Of a DNA stretch of 64,000 nucleotides, positions 37,088 through 46,420 are shown piece after piece (positions within the stretch are counted from its first letter, which is position 1; each line of letters opens with the position of its first letter). The position numbers and the translations under genes were made by a program. The stretch is from Senegalia massiliensis (lineage in GTDB: Bacteria > Bacillota > Clostridia > Tissierellales > SIT17): assembly GCF_009911265.1 (NCBI RefSeq), contig NZ_QXXA01000015.1, positions 1 through 64,000 on the forward strand. Direction: 5' to 3'. The notes under the pieces were generated by a model. It worked only from the letters and a program-made list of their open reading frames with translations, did not search any database and was not told the origin of the DNA.

Positions 37088-38525
37088 AATTAAATTATTA
37101 ATAATATTATTTTTTATATTGCTTTTACAAGGCTGTAATATTGAATTAGATGATGGAGATAATATTGTTTCACCAAACAATCCAAATATAGCTATACAAG
37201 GTAAATGGAAAATAAAAGACAAGACTTATGTAAAAGACGATAGCTTAAAAAACAACCAATCAAATATATCAAATAAGAAAGTTATTTTCAGTGATAAATA
37301 TATATATATAAATAATAAATTAATTGAAAATCCAGAATATAAATCAAAAAATGTAAATACAAAAGAGTATCTATTATATAATTATAAAATTGACATGGAT
37401 GTTTTAAAAATTGATTCTGAAAACATAAATGTTTTAATAGTTACATCAGGTAATAATTATTTGTTTGATATTGTATATAAAGATGATAAAAATATTTTAA
37501 TGTATTACAGTGGAATGTTTTTGCATTTGGAAAAAATATCAAATGATACAGATATAAATATAGATGATAATGAAGATACAGGATATATAAATGAAGAAAG
37601 TGATTTATATAATAATTTAGCATCAGGTGTTTTATTGGGACTAAGGTCACATGATACAAAAAATTCTGATGGGAAATATACATATAGAACACTATGGATA
37701 TCATCAGAAAATAAGAAACTAAATCCAATATTAGAATTAAATAATTTATTTATCCCAAGAAAAAATGGGTTTTGGAATATGAAAATTAATAGTACTTCTT
37801 CTGCAGATACTTTATCAATAAATCCAATAGAAGATAATATTAATAAATCATTAGAGATTAAAGAACGTAAGGATTTAGACAAAGAGAAAAAAGTAATTCA
37901 ATTTGTAAGTGATGACTATGTTATAACAGAATATGCCAAAGTAAATGATTTAGATAATTCTGCTCCTAGATTTAGGGTTTTACCTTTAGACAATATTAAC
38001 TCTTCACAAGGTGTATTTCTAAAGGATATATATATTGAAAATGGGAAAGAAGCATATAATAATTCTGCGAAGGCTTTTTTAGTATCAAAGGGACAAGAAG
38101 AATTAAAAAATAAACAAGTTAATATTAATGAACAAAGTTTTACTATGACTAGAAGAAATGGATATTGGATTTTAAAAGGACGTTTATTTTACATGATGGA
38201 AGGTAAAGAAAATTATAAGGATTTTAATATAAATATTTTACCTACAGAGGAATTAATAAAATATAATGATCTACTATTATCTTGGAATTATATTAAATCA
38301 AGAGTTCCTCAAGCAATAGATGCATATACCTCACCTAATAAGGATTTAGCTATAATAATTACAGAATATGAAATATATATTTTTTATATTGAAAATAATT
38401 TATTATCTTCTAAACCTATAAAAATTATTGAAAAGCGAAATCAAGAAGAGGTTATAATGGCAGAATGGTCTACTAATAATTATGTAGATTTATGGAATGA
38501 TAAAATAAAAGAAGAACTTAAATAA
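37080..38525 (+). CDS. Putative lipoprotein of a two-component operon, function unknown
   Basis: 481 residues. The signal ends in a lipobox (LFFILLLQGC, Cys near 19). The mature part is Asn/Asp/Lys-rich with repeated strands; the segments GFWNMKIN and NGYWILKGRL suggest two similar beta units. No family recognised. Its position between kinase and response regulator, overlapping the kinase gene, suggests it modulates the sensor in the way YycH/YycI-like accessory proteins do, although it shows no recognisable similarity to them. Confidence 0.7.
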   Translation: MNKIKLLIILFFILLLQGCNIELDDGDNIVSPNNPNIAIQGKWKIKDKTYVKDDSLKNNQSNISNKKVIFSDKYIYINNKLIENPEYKSKNVNTKEYLLYNYKIDMDVLKIDSENINVLIVTSGNNYLFDIVYKDDKNILMYYSGMFLHLEKISNDTDINIDDNEDTGYINEESDLYNNLASGVLLGLRSHDTKNSDGKYTYRTLWISSENKKLNPILELNNLFIPRKNGFWNMKINSTSSADTLSINPIEDNINKSLEIKERKDLDKEKKVIQFVSDDYVITEYAKVNDLDNSAPRFRVLPLDNINSSQGVFLKDIYIENGKEAYNNSAKAFLVSKGQEELKNKQVNINEQSFTMTRRNGYWILKGRLFYMMEGKENYKDFNINILPTEELIKYNDLLLSWNYIKSRVPQAIDAYTSPNKDLAIIITEYEIYIFYIENNLLSSKPIKIIEKRNQEEVIMAEWSTNNYVDLWNDKIKEELK

Positions 38526-38567
38526 ATATATTTAAAACATTATAATTACTAAGGAGTTGCAAGGTAA

Positions 38568-39257
38568 TTGGGGAAAATATTAGTATTAGAAGATGAAGAA
38601 AGTATAAGAAAGTTTATAAAAATTAATCTTAAAAGAGCAGGATATGAAGTAATAGAAGCTGTTGATGGAGAAGAAGCTTTACAAAAGTCATTATATGAAA
38701 GTGAAATTGATGTTGCTATTTTAGATGTAATGTTACCTGGAATTGATGGATTTTCAGTTTGTAAACAATTAAGAAAAAATGATAAACAAATTGGAATTAT
38801 TATGTTAACTGCAAGAACTCAAGAAATAGATAAAATAACTGGTTTATCTATTGGTGCTGATGATTATGTAACTAAGCCTTTTAGTCCTAGTGAATTAGTT
38901 GCTCGTGTAGATGCACTATATAGAAGAGTAAAGTTGTTAAAGAAAAATAAATCAGATTATTTTATGCAGGGTCCATTTAAAATAGATTTAAAAGGTAGAC
39001 AATTATATAAAAATGGTAAGATTATAGAGTTAACTCCTATTGAATATGATTTAATATATTTATTTCTAATGAAACCAAATAAGGCACTTAGTAGAAATGA
39101 TATAATAGATAGTGTATGGGGAAAAGATTATTTTGGGTATTATAAAGCGGTAGATGTAAATATAAGAAGATTAAGAAAAAAAATAGAAGACAATCCATCT
39201 GAACCAAAATATATTGAAACAGTATGGGGATATGGATATAGATGGAAAACAAATTAA
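38568..39257 (+). CDS. Response regulator, OmpR/PhoB family
   Basis: 229 residues. Receiver domain with acidic pocket LVLEDEES (about 4-11), phosphoacceptor Asp in VAILDVMLPGIDG near residue 52, and the conserved Lys in DDYVTKPFSPSELVAR near 104; then a winged-helix DNA-binding domain (LTPIEYDLIYLFLMKP, VDVNIRRLRKKIED, VWGYGYRW). Start is TTG 38568, giving MGKILVLEDEE. The SD (AAGGAG at 38551-38556) is a little far; a closer AAGGT is weak. Partner of the kinase encoded two genes upstream. Confidence 0.95.
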   Translation: MGKILVLEDEESIRKFIKINLKRAGYEVIEAVDGEEALQKSLYESEIDVAILDVMLPGIDGFSVCKQLRKNDKQIGIIMLTARTQEIDKITGLSIGADDYVTKPFSPSELVARVDALYRRVKLLKKNKSDYFMQGPFKIDLKGRQLYKNGKIIELTPIEYDLIYLFLMKPNKALSRNDIIDSVWGKDYFGYYKAVDVNIRRLRKKIEDNPSEPKYIETVWGYGYRWKTN

Positions 39258-39351
39258 TTATAATTTAAAAAACATATAAAGTAAGAAGGAAAATATATAA
39301 TTATATAGAAGTAAATATATATAATAAATAAAATAAAAGGAGAGTGATTTA

Positions 39352-39672
39352 ATGATTTCTACTACAACACCAACAATTGAAGGTAAGAAAATTATTGAAT
39401 ATAAAGAAATAGTATTTGGTGAAGTTATTTCTGGAATGGATTTTATAAAAGATTTTGCAGCAGGTCTTACGAACTTCTTTGGAGGACGTTCAAAATCATA
39501 TGAAGGTGAAATGATCAGAGCAAGAGAAGAAGCAATATTAGAAATGGAAAAGAGGGCAAAACAATTAGGAGCAAATGCAGTAGTAGGTGTAGACATAGAT
39601 TATGAAGTTTTAGGACAAAGTGGTAATATGTTAATTGTTACTGCATCTGGAACAGCAGTTATTGTAGAATAG
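39352..39672 (+). CDS. YbjQ/UPF0145-family protein
   Basis: 106 residues. Family pattern: [14 protein letters not shown]-type start, [26 protein letters not shown] and [15 protein letters not shown]. The UPF0145 family forms pentameric beta-rich rings and is often labelled heavy-metal-binding; its role is unsettled. ATG follows AAGGAGAG. Flanked by a terminator on the right. Confidence 0.92.
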   Translation: MISTTTPTIEGKKIIEYKEIVFGEVISGMDFIKDFAAGLTNFFGGRSKSYEGEMIRAREEAILEMEKRAKQLGANAVVGVDIDYEVLGQSGNMLIVTASGTAVIVE

Positions 39673-39692
39673 ATTAATATTAAATGATAATG

Positions 39693-39729
39693 AAAAGTTA
39701 GAATTACAATTTGTAATTCTAACTTTTTT
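39693..39729 (+). terminator. Terminator after ybjQ
   Basis: AAAAGTTAGAATTACA, ATT loop, exact complement TGTAATTCTAACTTTT, then extra T. Confidence 0.92.
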
Positions 39730-39819
39730 GTGTAAAGTAACCTAAATAATAAACTTTCATAATATATAATAGAATTTAATATTGTATGCTGGGTATATAG
39801 AATTTAGGAGGTTGTAAAA

Positions 39820-40689
39820 ATGGATAATAATTATAAAGAAGTTAGTAAAACACTTTGGATAATATTATTTGCTAATTTCTTAGTTGCAATAATTAAGATG
39901 ATTGTAGGCAATATAGTTATGAGCACAAGTCTTATAGCAGATGGTTTTCATTCTTTTGCAGATGGATCTTCAAATATAGCAGGATTAATAGGAGTGAAAC
40001 TTGCATCAAAACCTACAGATAAGGATCATCCTTATGGGCATGAAAAGTTTGAATTAATTTCTTCTTTAGTTATATCAGGTATGTTATTTTTTATATCTGG
40101 TAATATAGTTATGGATTCATTTAATAAATTATTTAATCCTACAAAATTAAATATAAGTATATATAGCATAGTAGCTATAATATTAACTCTTATAGTGAAT
40201 ATTATAGTTTCAACTCTTGAATATAAGAAAGGTAAAAAGTTAAATAGTTCAATATTGATTTCAGATTCATATCATACGAGAAGTGATATATTTGTTTCCC
40301 TTGGAGTACTTATTACATTAATACTAATAAATTTAGGATTACCTAATATAATAGACCCAATTGTATCATTTATTGTTGCAGGCTTTATAATTAAAGCTGC
40401 TATTGAAATCTTTATATCTAGTAGTAGAATATTAGTAGATAAAAAGGCTCTTGATACTGAAAAAGTAAAAGGAATTATAGACAAATATTCAGAGATAAAA
40501 GGAATTCATAAAATACGTAGTAGAAGTACTGGAAAAAAAGTTTTTTTAGATTTACATATGTTACTTTCTCCAGATATGACCATAAAAACTTCACATGATT
40601 TAATTCATAATATAGAAAAAGATATGAAAGAAAATATTGATGAAGGTATTCAAATAATAGCTCATTTTGAACCCTATTATGAGGATTAA
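39820..40689 (+). CDS. Cation diffusion facilitator (CDF) efflux protein
   Basis: 289 residues, six helices in the first 200 with the metal-site motifs LIADGFHSFADGSSN in helix 2 and SDSYHTRSDIF in helix 5 (the DxxHxxxD arrangements that bind Zn, Mn or Fe), and a cytoplasmic C-terminal domain of about 85 residues containing the KIRSRSTGKKVFLDLHMLL strand. AGGAGG at 39807-39812 precedes ATG. Metal specificity cannot be decided; the HxxxD type in helix 5 is found in zinc and manganese exporters. Confidence 0.92.
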   Translation: MDNNYKEVSKTLWIILFANFLVAIIKMIVGNIVMSTSLIADGFHSFADGSSNIAGLIGVKLASKPTDKDHPYGHEKFELISSLVISGMLFFISGNIVMDSFNKLFNPTKLNISIYSIVAIILTLIVNIIVSTLEYKKGKKLNSSILISDSYHTRSDIFVSLGVLITLILINLGLPNIIDPIVSFIVAGFIIKAAIEIFISSSRILVDKKALDTEKVKGIIDKYSEIKGIHKIRSRSTGKKVFLDLHMLLSPDMTIKTSHDLIHNIEKDMKENIDEGIQIIAHFEPYYED

Positions 40690-40724
40690 TTTAATATTAT
40701 ATTGTTAATTTTCTAAAAATTCAG

Positions 40725-40753
40725 TTGACAAGAAAAAATAATTGTTATAAAAT
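40725..40753 (+). promoter_or_regulatory. Promoter of aminotransferase operon
   Basis: Perfect TTGACA at 40725-40730, 17-nt spacer, TAAAAT at 40748-40753. Immediately followed by two operators. Confidence 0.8.
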
Positions 40754-40759
40754 GTATTT

Positions 40760-40803
40760 GAAACAACGTTTCTTTTTTTATCCTCTAGCTGAAACAACGT
40801 TTC
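40760..40803. promoter_or_regulatory. Two GAAACAACGTTTC operators
   Basis: Identical 13-mers at 40760-40772 and 40791-40803, each palindromic in its arms (GAAAC-N3-GTTTC), start-to-start spacing 31 bp (three helical turns). The first covers the expected transcription start. A diverged third copy, GAAATCGTTTTC, lies at 40813-40824. The shape resembles known IclR-family sites such as KdgR boxes, and an IclR gene closes this cluster. Confidence 0.75.
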
Positions 40804-40860
40804 AATATGAATGAAATCGTTTTCTAACCTAAAATTATTAAGAAAGGTAAAGGTGGTAAG

Positions 40861-42024
40861 ATGAAGCATAAGTTTATTGCAAAAAGATATTGGAAAGATA
40901 TAACTACTCCTATGGGGCAGTCGGATGTTTTAGCAGCAAGTTTTGATGATGTAATTAATTTAAGTTTGGGAGATCCTGATCTTATTACAGATGACTTAAT
41001 TATTGATAATTCAATGAAAGATGCTAAAGCAGGTCACACTAAATATACTGATTTTAGAGGTGATCCTGAGCTGAGAAAAGAGATAATAAAAACGTATAAA
41101 AAAGATTATAATATTGATTTTAAAGATGAAGAAATAATGGTAGTAGCTAGTGGATGTCTAGCAATGTATCTTGTACTGGAAGCAATAATAGATGATGGAG
41201 ACGAAGTAATTATACATTCACCTTTTTTTACACCTTATCCACAGCAAGTTGAACTTGCAAGAGGAATTCCTGTATTCTTAGATACTTTAGAAGAAGAAGA
41301 TTTTCAAATAAATATTGAAAGATTAGAATCTTTAATAACAGAAAGAACTAAGGCTTTGATTATAAATACACCTAATAATCCAACAGGAACATGTTTTACT
41401 AGAAGTACACTTGAAGATATAGCATACATAGCTAAAAAATATGATTTAGTTATAATTTCCGATGAAATATATGGAGCATATTCATACCAGAATCCATTTA
41501 TACCAATGGTTACTATTGATGATATGAAAGAAAGAACAATAACTATAAATAGCTTTTCTAAAGATTATACAATGACAGGTTGGAGGATAGGACATGTACT
41601 AGCTCCAGACTATATAATAAAAACTATTCAACAAATAAATGAAAATGTAGTATTTACTGCTCCATCTATATCACAAAGAGGCGCAATATATGCCCTGAGA
41701 AATAGAGAAAAAATACAACCTCCTATGATAAAGGAATATCGAGATAGAATTTTTTATGCATATGAAAGAATAAACAAAATACCAAATATGAGTGTATTAT
41801 CACCAAAAGGTACATTTTATTTATTTGTAAATATTAAAGAAACTGGATTATCTTCTACTGAAGTTAGTGATAGAATTTTAAAAAAAGCTCATGTATTAGT
41901 ATTGCCTGGAATAGCTTTTGGTGAAGCAGGTGAAGGTTATGTTAGAATAGCTTGTACTGTAGGAATAGAAAAGCTTAAAGAAGCATTTGATAGGATAGAA
42001 AAAATGAAACTATTTCAAAATTAA
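40861..42024 (+). CDS. Pyridoxal-phosphate aminotransferase, class I/II
   Basis: 387 residues, fold type I. LSLGDPDL near residue 38 resembles the AspC-like substrate loop, INTPNNPTG near 174 and the PLP-binding NSFSKDYTMTGWRIGH with the Schiff-base Lys near 239 are intact, and the C-terminal RIACTVG carries the substrate-carboxylate Arg. Amino donor unknown. Followed after 12 bases by a 2-hydroxyacid dehydrogenase, so the two could convert an amino acid to its 2-oxoacid and then to a 2-hydroxyacid. Confidence 0.92.
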   Translation: MKHKFIAKRYWKDITTPMGQSDVLAASFDDVINLSLGDPDLITDDLIIDNSMKDAKAGHTKYTDFRGDPELRKEIIKTYKKDYNIDFKDEEIMVVASGCLAMYLVLEAIIDDGDEVIIHSPFFTPYPQQVELARGIPVFLDTLEEEDFQINIERLESLITERTKALIINTPNNPTGTCFTRSTLEDIAYIAKKYDLVIISDEIYGAYSYQNPFIPMVTIDDMKERTITINSFSKDYTMTGWRIGHVLAPDYIIKTIQQINENVVFTAPSISQRGAIYALRNREKIQPPMIKEYRDRIFYAYERINKIPNMSVLSPKGTFYLFVNIKETGLSSTEVSDRILKKAHVLVLPGIAFGEAGEGYVRIACTVGIEKLKEAFDRIEKMKLFQN

Positions 42025-42036
42025 AGGAGAGATAAA

Positions 42037-43041
42037 ATGTTCAATATAAAAAAAGTAGTATTTCTTGGTGTTCCTGGTATGAATCCTAAAGATATAACAA
42101 ATATGGAGAAATACATTAAAGAAGAATACGAAAATGTTGATTATGAATTTTTGTCTGAAAATGTAATACCAAAAGATGAATTAATTGAAAAATGTAAAGA
42201 TATAGATGTTTTAATTTCTTGGGATCAGAAAATGGATGATGAAATTTATGAAAAATTGAAATTACGTGCTTATTGTGCTGCAAGTACAGGATATAATGCT
42301 GCAAATGTTGATGCAGCAACTAGAAATAATGTGATTGTTACAAATGTTTCAGGATATTGTACAGAAGAAGTTGCAACACATACCATAATGTTAATTCTAA
42401 GTCTTTATAGGAAAACATATAAAATGATTCCATATGTAAAAGAAGGAAATTGGGATCTAGAGATATTAGGTAAAATTAAAAGATTTGAAAATAGTACAGT
42501 AGGATTATATGGATTTGGCAAAATACCACAAGCAGTAGCAAAAAAATTAAGTGGTTTTGGAGTTAGAATTATTTCTTCAGATCCATTTGTAACAAAAGAG
42601 GATATGAATGAATTTAACGTAGAAAAAGTTGAAACAGATACTTTATTAAAAGAATCTGATTATTTATCATTACATGCTCCATTAGTAGATTCTACAAAAT
42701 ATTTTATAAGAAAAGAAAATATTAAAAAGATGAAAAATACAGCATATATAATAAATACTGCAAGAGGAGCGTTAATTAATTCAGAAGATTTATATAACTC
42801 TTTAAAAAATGGAGAGATTTTAGGTGCAGGTTTAGATGTATTAGAAGTTGAACCACCAGGGGAATTGGAAAAGAAAATAATAAACTTAAAAAATACAATA
42901 GTAACTGCTCATTCTGCTTACCTTTCTGAGGAAGCAGCAGATCAACAAATTAAAACTACAGCTAAAATTGTAGGACAAATATTAAGAGGAGAAAGACCCA
43001 TGAATGTGATAAATCCTAAAGTTCTTGACAATATTCAATAG
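42037..43041 (+). CDS. D-2-hydroxyacid dehydrogenase family protein
   Basis: 334 residues. NAD-binding Rossmann motif GLYGFGKIPQAVAKKL near 152-167; catalytic set visible as Arg in INTARGALIN near 241, Glu in LDVLEVEPP near 270 and His in TAHSAYLSEEAA near 291. GYCTEEVATHTIML is the usual domain-hinge motif. Reduces a 2-oxoacid to a D-2-hydroxyacid or the reverse. RBS AAGGAGAG precedes the ATG. Second gene of the operator-controlled cluster. Confidence 0.92.
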   Translation: MFNIKKVVFLGVPGMNPKDITNMEKYIKEEYENVDYEFLSENVIPKDELIEKCKDIDVLISWDQKMDDEIYEKLKLRAYCAASTGYNAANVDAATRNNVIVTNVSGYCTEEVATHTIMLILSLYRKTYKMIPYVKEGNWDLEILGKIKRFENSTVGLYGFGKIPQAVAKKLSGFGVRIISSDPFVTKEDMNEFNVEKVETDTLLKESDYLSLHAPLVDSTKYFIRKENIKKMKNTAYIINTARGALINSEDLYNSLKNGEILGAGLDVLEVEPPGELEKKIINLKNTIVTAHSAYLSEEAADQQIKTTAKIVGQILRGERPMNVINPKVLDNIQ

Positions 43042-43066
43042 ATAAAAAATAAAAAAGGGTGATTTT

Positions 43067-44434
43067 ATGAGTGATAGTGATATTGGTAAAATAGAAAAAA
43101 GTAATGTAAGAGCAACTGACGTAGTAAAATTTGCAATATTTTCACTTATTGGTGCTTTACTATTTTTATTCCCAATTAAATATGGTAATAGTTTTAACAT
43201 TCCAGTAGGCATTGGAATAGATTTTGTTAAAGGCTATATTCATGAGTATACTAAATATATTATGCTGATATTTGTAGTAATAAATGCTATATTAACCACA
43301 ATAAATTATTTTTTCAAACCAAACTTTATACAGGAAAATAAATGGCTAAATAAAGTATTAGTTGCTACTCCATTATATTTAGTGAGTAGAATAATAGGAG
43401 CAATAGTTATTGTAATGGTGTTTTTCCAATTAGGTCCTGAAGCAGTTATTTCAGGTAGTACTGGTGGGACTATGTTAGACCTGACTATGTCATTGGTATC
43501 TGTACTTTTAGTAATATCATATACCATGCCACTTATAACTGACTTTGGAATAATGGAATTTTCAGGTGTATTAATAAGAAGTTTGGTGAAACCATTATTT
43601 ACAGTGCCAGGAAGATCTGCAGTAGATTTAATGACATCTTGGTTTGGAGCTTCAAATGCAGCAGTACTTTTAACGGAAAGACAATATAATACAGGTTATT
43701 ATTCTGGAAGAGAAGCGGCAGTTATAATGACTAATTTCTCTCTTGTATCAATTCCTTTTTGTTATATAGTAGCTACGATAATAGGTATAGAAAATTTGTT
43801 TACACCTTTTTATTTAACTATAGTAGTTGTAGGATTTATACTTGCGGCAATAATACCTAGAATACCACCATTGAATAAAGTAACAGAAGATTATAATAAA
43901 GAAACTGGAAAAGTCATAAACGAAACTGTTCCTCAAGGCAAAAGTAAATTTGCATATGCAGTAGAAACAGCTTCATTAAGAGCAAAAGATACTACATTTT
44001 CAGATGTAATTAAACAAGGGAATGATATGTTTTTTAGCGTTATTTTTGGTCTCGCACCAATTATACTTTCCTGGGGAACTATATCACTTATATTAGTAGA
44101 ATTCACTCCAGTATTTAATATACTTGCATATCCATTTGGATTTTATTTAGATATATTAGGTGTAGAAGGAGCATTTGAATTATCACCTGCTACATTAGTT
44201 GGATTTGCAGATATGTTTATACCAGGACTTATCTTAGCACCATCTAAAATAATTGAAACTAAATTCATATTAGGTATACTATCACTTGTACAAATAATAT
44301 ATCTTACTGAAGTTGGAGTAATAATAATAAATTCTAAAGTTCCAATTGGATTTAAAGAGTTATTGTTTGTATTTTTAGAAAGAACTGTAATAGCTATACC
44401 ATTAATAGTATTAATGACAAAGTTATTATTATAA
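43067..44434 (+). CDS. YjiH-family membrane transporter (nucleoside-recognition/gate domain)
   Basis: 455 residues with about ten to eleven helices. It shows the YjiH features: VVKFAIFSLIGALLFLFPI at the N-terminus and a gate-type segment VPGRSAVDLMTSWFGASNAAV where a nucleoside-recognition domain is expected, plus LSPATLVGFADMFIPGLIL. Substrate is not established for the family. In this operon it probably imports or exports the amino or hydroxy acid handled by the two enzymes upstream (inference). Confidence 0.85.
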   Translation: MSDSDIGKIEKSNVRATDVVKFAIFSLIGALLFLFPIKYGNSFNIPVGIGIDFVKGYIHEYTKYIMLIFVVINAILTTINYFFKPNFIQENKWLNKVLVATPLYLVSRIIGAIVIVMVFFQLGPEAVISGSTGGTMLDLTMSLVSVLLVISYTMPLITDFGIMEFSGVLIRSLVKPLFTVPGRSAVDLMTSWFGASNAAVLLTERQYNTGYYSGREAAVIMTNFSLVSIPFCYIVATIIGIENLFTPFYLTIVVVGFILAAIIPRIPPLNKVTEDYNKETGKVINETVPQGKSKFAYAVETASLRAKDTTFSDVIKQGNDMFFSVIFGLAPIILSWGTISLILVEFTPVFNILAYPFGFYLDILGVEGAFELSPATLVGFADMFIPGLILAPSKIIETKFILGILSLVQIIYLTEVGVIIINSKVPIGFKELLFVFLERTVIAIPLIVLMTKLLL

Positions 44435-44477
44435 TATAAGATTAGACTCAGTTTAAACTGAGTCTAATCTTATATTA
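44432..44477. terminator. Bidirectional terminator, perfect 46-nt palindrome
   Basis: 23-nt arms around the centre GTTTAAAC, beginning with the yjiH stop codon and ending inside the last codons of the convergent iclR gene. Both genes probably end here. Confidence 0.85.
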
Positions 44478-45228
44478 ATTTTAATTCAGTTGAGATAGCT
44501 TCTGTAGTAGATTTTAACTTATCTTCTAAGAATTCTAAATTTTTATATTGTAGTCTTGTAGTAGGACCAGATATACTAATTCCTGCATTTATATCTTCAT
44601 TTTTATCTTTTATAGGACTTGCAAGACAAGTTAATCCATATTCATATTCTTCGTTATCATGAGCAATAGAGGTATCTATAATATTTCGTTTATCATAATT
44701 AAATTGTTGTACATTGGTTATAGTATTGATAGTTCTTTTAGAAATATTTGAATTAAAATACTCACTAAGTTCTTTGTCAGTAAATTCCGCTAAAAATAAT
44801 TTACCAATAGAAGAACAATGAAGAGGCGTTATAGGTATTAATTTTGAAACTAATATAGAAGACTCACCTTCAATACTTTTTAAAATTAAAATATTATCTT
44901 TATATTTCATTCCTAGATTTATAGTCTCTCCTATATCTTCAGAAAGTTTTTTCATATATGGAGTTGAAATAGATACTATATCAAATTGGTTTTTTGATTT
45001 CTCCCCATATTTAATATGAGATTTTCCTAGTATATACTTACCATCATCATTTACTTTTTCTACTGCATCCCATTTTTCAAGTGTAGATAAAATTCTAAAG
45101 ACAGTAGCTTTAGGTAAATCTAAGTCTTTAGAAATAGTAGATACACCAACTTCTTCAGTATTATTATAAATATACTCAATTATATTCATAGCTCTATCTA
45201 CCATTGTTATTATATTTATATCATTCAT
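44470..45228 (-). CDS. IclR-family transcriptional regulator
   Basis: 252 residues. N-terminal winged helix (RAMNIIEYIYNNTEEVGVST, LDLPKATVFRILSTLEKW) and C-terminal effector-binding domain with the family patterns SSIGKLFLAEF and YGLTCLASPIKD. Strong Shine-Dalgarno AGGTGGAG on the minus strand. It is convergent with the aminotransferase-dehydrogenase-transporter operon whose promoter has IclR-like operators, so it is the probable local regulator; the small molecule sensed is unknown. Confidence 0.92.
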   Translation of the reverse strand: MNDINIITMVDRAMNIIEYIYNNTEEVGVSTISKDLDLPKATVFRILSTLEKWDAVEKVNDDGKYILGKSHIKYGEKSKNQFDIVSISTPYMKKLSEDIGETINLGMKYKDNILILKSIEGESSILVSKLIPITPLHCSSIGKLFLAEFTDKELSEYFNSNISKRTINTITNVQQFNYDKRNIIDTSIAHDNEEYEYGLTCLASPIKDKNEDINAGISISGPTTRLQYKNLEFLEDKLKSTTEAISTELKLI

Positions 45229-45338
45229 AATACTCCACCTTTATATATATTTCTATTATAATAATATCAGAAAATACCAAAAAATGATATAATGAGAATC
45301 TATTATGATTTATAAAATATAATATTAGGAGAATAGAT

Positions 45339-46151
45339 ATGAACAAAGTATGGATTTCAATTATAGTTGTTTTACTATTAATAGTATTTCTATATACACA
45401 AAATAATTTTTTGAAAGTTACTAAGTTTAAAGTTGATATAAAAAAAGATTTAGGACCATTTAATGGACTTAAAATATTGCATTTATCTGATTTGCATAAT
45501 AAATCATTTGGGAAAAATCAAAATAAAATAATGAAAAAAATAAAGAATTTAAATCCAGATATTATATTCTTCACAGGAGACTTGATAGATAGTAGAAGAG
45601 ATGGAATAGAAAATGGTGTAGATTTATTAAAGGAATGTTCAAGTATTGCATCTGTATATTATATAACTGGAAATCATGAAGAGAGAAGTGAAAAATCTTT
45701 ATCTTTATATGAAGAATTAAACAAATTGAATGTAAATATATTAAGCAATCATAAGGATATTTTAATAAAAGGTGAATATAAATTAAATATTATAGGGATA
45801 AGAGATGAGACTATATCCAAAGGAAAATCAGAATTAGTTTCTAAATTAAAAAATATAGACATGGAAGAATCTGATATAAACATACTTCTAGCTCATAGGC
45901 CAAGTTATATTGAACATTATAAAACCCAGAAATTTGACTTAGTATTTTCAGGACATGCCCATGGTGGACAAATAAGAGCACCTTTAATCGGAGGATTATT
46001 AGCTCCTGACCAAGGGATATTACCACAATATGATTCTGGAATATATAAAATAGATAAAACTAATCTAATAGTTAGTAGAGGCCTTGGAAATAGTTTATTT
46101 CCTCAAAGGTTATTTAATAGACCACAGATAATACTAATTATATTAAAATAA
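45339..46151 (+). CDS. Membrane-anchored metallophosphoesterase (YkuE/YaeI type)
   Basis: 270 residues. An N-terminal helix (VWISIIVVLLLIVFLYT) is followed by the calcineurin-like metal motifs ILHLSDLHN (D and H), FFTGDLIDS, ITGNHEER and SGHAHGGQIRAPLIGG. YkuE-type enzymes are surface phosphoesterases of Gram-positives, acting on phospholipid or nucleotide headgroups; the true substrate here is unknown. The gene stands alone between promoter regions. Confidence 0.92.
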   Translation: MNKVWISIIVVLLLIVFLYTQNNFLKVTKFKVDIKKDLGPFNGLKILHLSDLHNKSFGKNQNKIMKKIKNLNPDIIFFTGDLIDSRRDGIENGVDLLKECSSIASVYYITGNHEERSEKSLSLYEELNKLNVNILSNHKDILIKGEYKLNIIGIRDETISKGKSELVSKLKNIDMEESDINILLAHRPSYIEHYKTQKFDLVFSGHAHGGQIRAPLIGGLLAPDQGILPQYDSGIYKIDKTNLIVSRGLGNSLFPQRLFNRPQIILIILK

Positions 46152-46195
46152 TACGAACTAAAATTAATCTGTATGAAGAAAAGTATGTGAATAGG

Positions 46196-46225
46196 TTGAC
46201 GTAACAACCACATCCATAGTAAAAT
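46196..46225 (+). promoter_or_regulatory. Promoter of the riboswitch-xanthine dehydrogenase operon
   Basis: TTGACG at 46196-46201, 18-nt spacer, TAAAAT at 46220-46225, about 20 bases upstream of the riboswitch. Confidence 0.7.
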
Positions 46226-46245
46226 GTATTTAATAATAAAATATA

Positions 46246-46314
46246 GTTCATATAATAGCAGTAATATGGTCTGCAAGTTTCTACCGAACTACCGTAAATG
46301 GTTTGACTATGAGC
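46246..46314 (+). ncRNA. Purine riboswitch, guanine class
   Basis: All core segments of the purine aptamer are present: TATAAT (J1/2), AATATGG (L2), GTTTCTACC (J2/3), CCGTAAATG (L3) and GACTATG (J3/1). The C in GACTATG is the specificity base C74 of guanine/hypoxanthine aptamers rather than the adenine U74. P1 pairs GTTCAT with ATGAGC with one G-U. A terminator follows, so ligand should switch expression off. Confidence 0.95.
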
Positions 46315-46342
46315 AATTTTAATTTACGCTATTAGATTTTTT

Positions 46343-46384
46343 AAGTGTTGATTTTGCTCATTTGTGCAGAATTAACACTTTTTT
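46343..46384 (+). terminator. Riboswitch-controlled terminator
   Basis: 15-bp stem with two G-U pairs (AAGTGTTGATTTTGC with GCAGAATTAACACTT), 8-nt loop, then T-run. It lies between aptamer and first gene. Confidence 0.85.
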
Positions 46385-46420
46385 GTGTTATATAATCTAA
46401 TTAGTGAGAGGAGAAAATAA

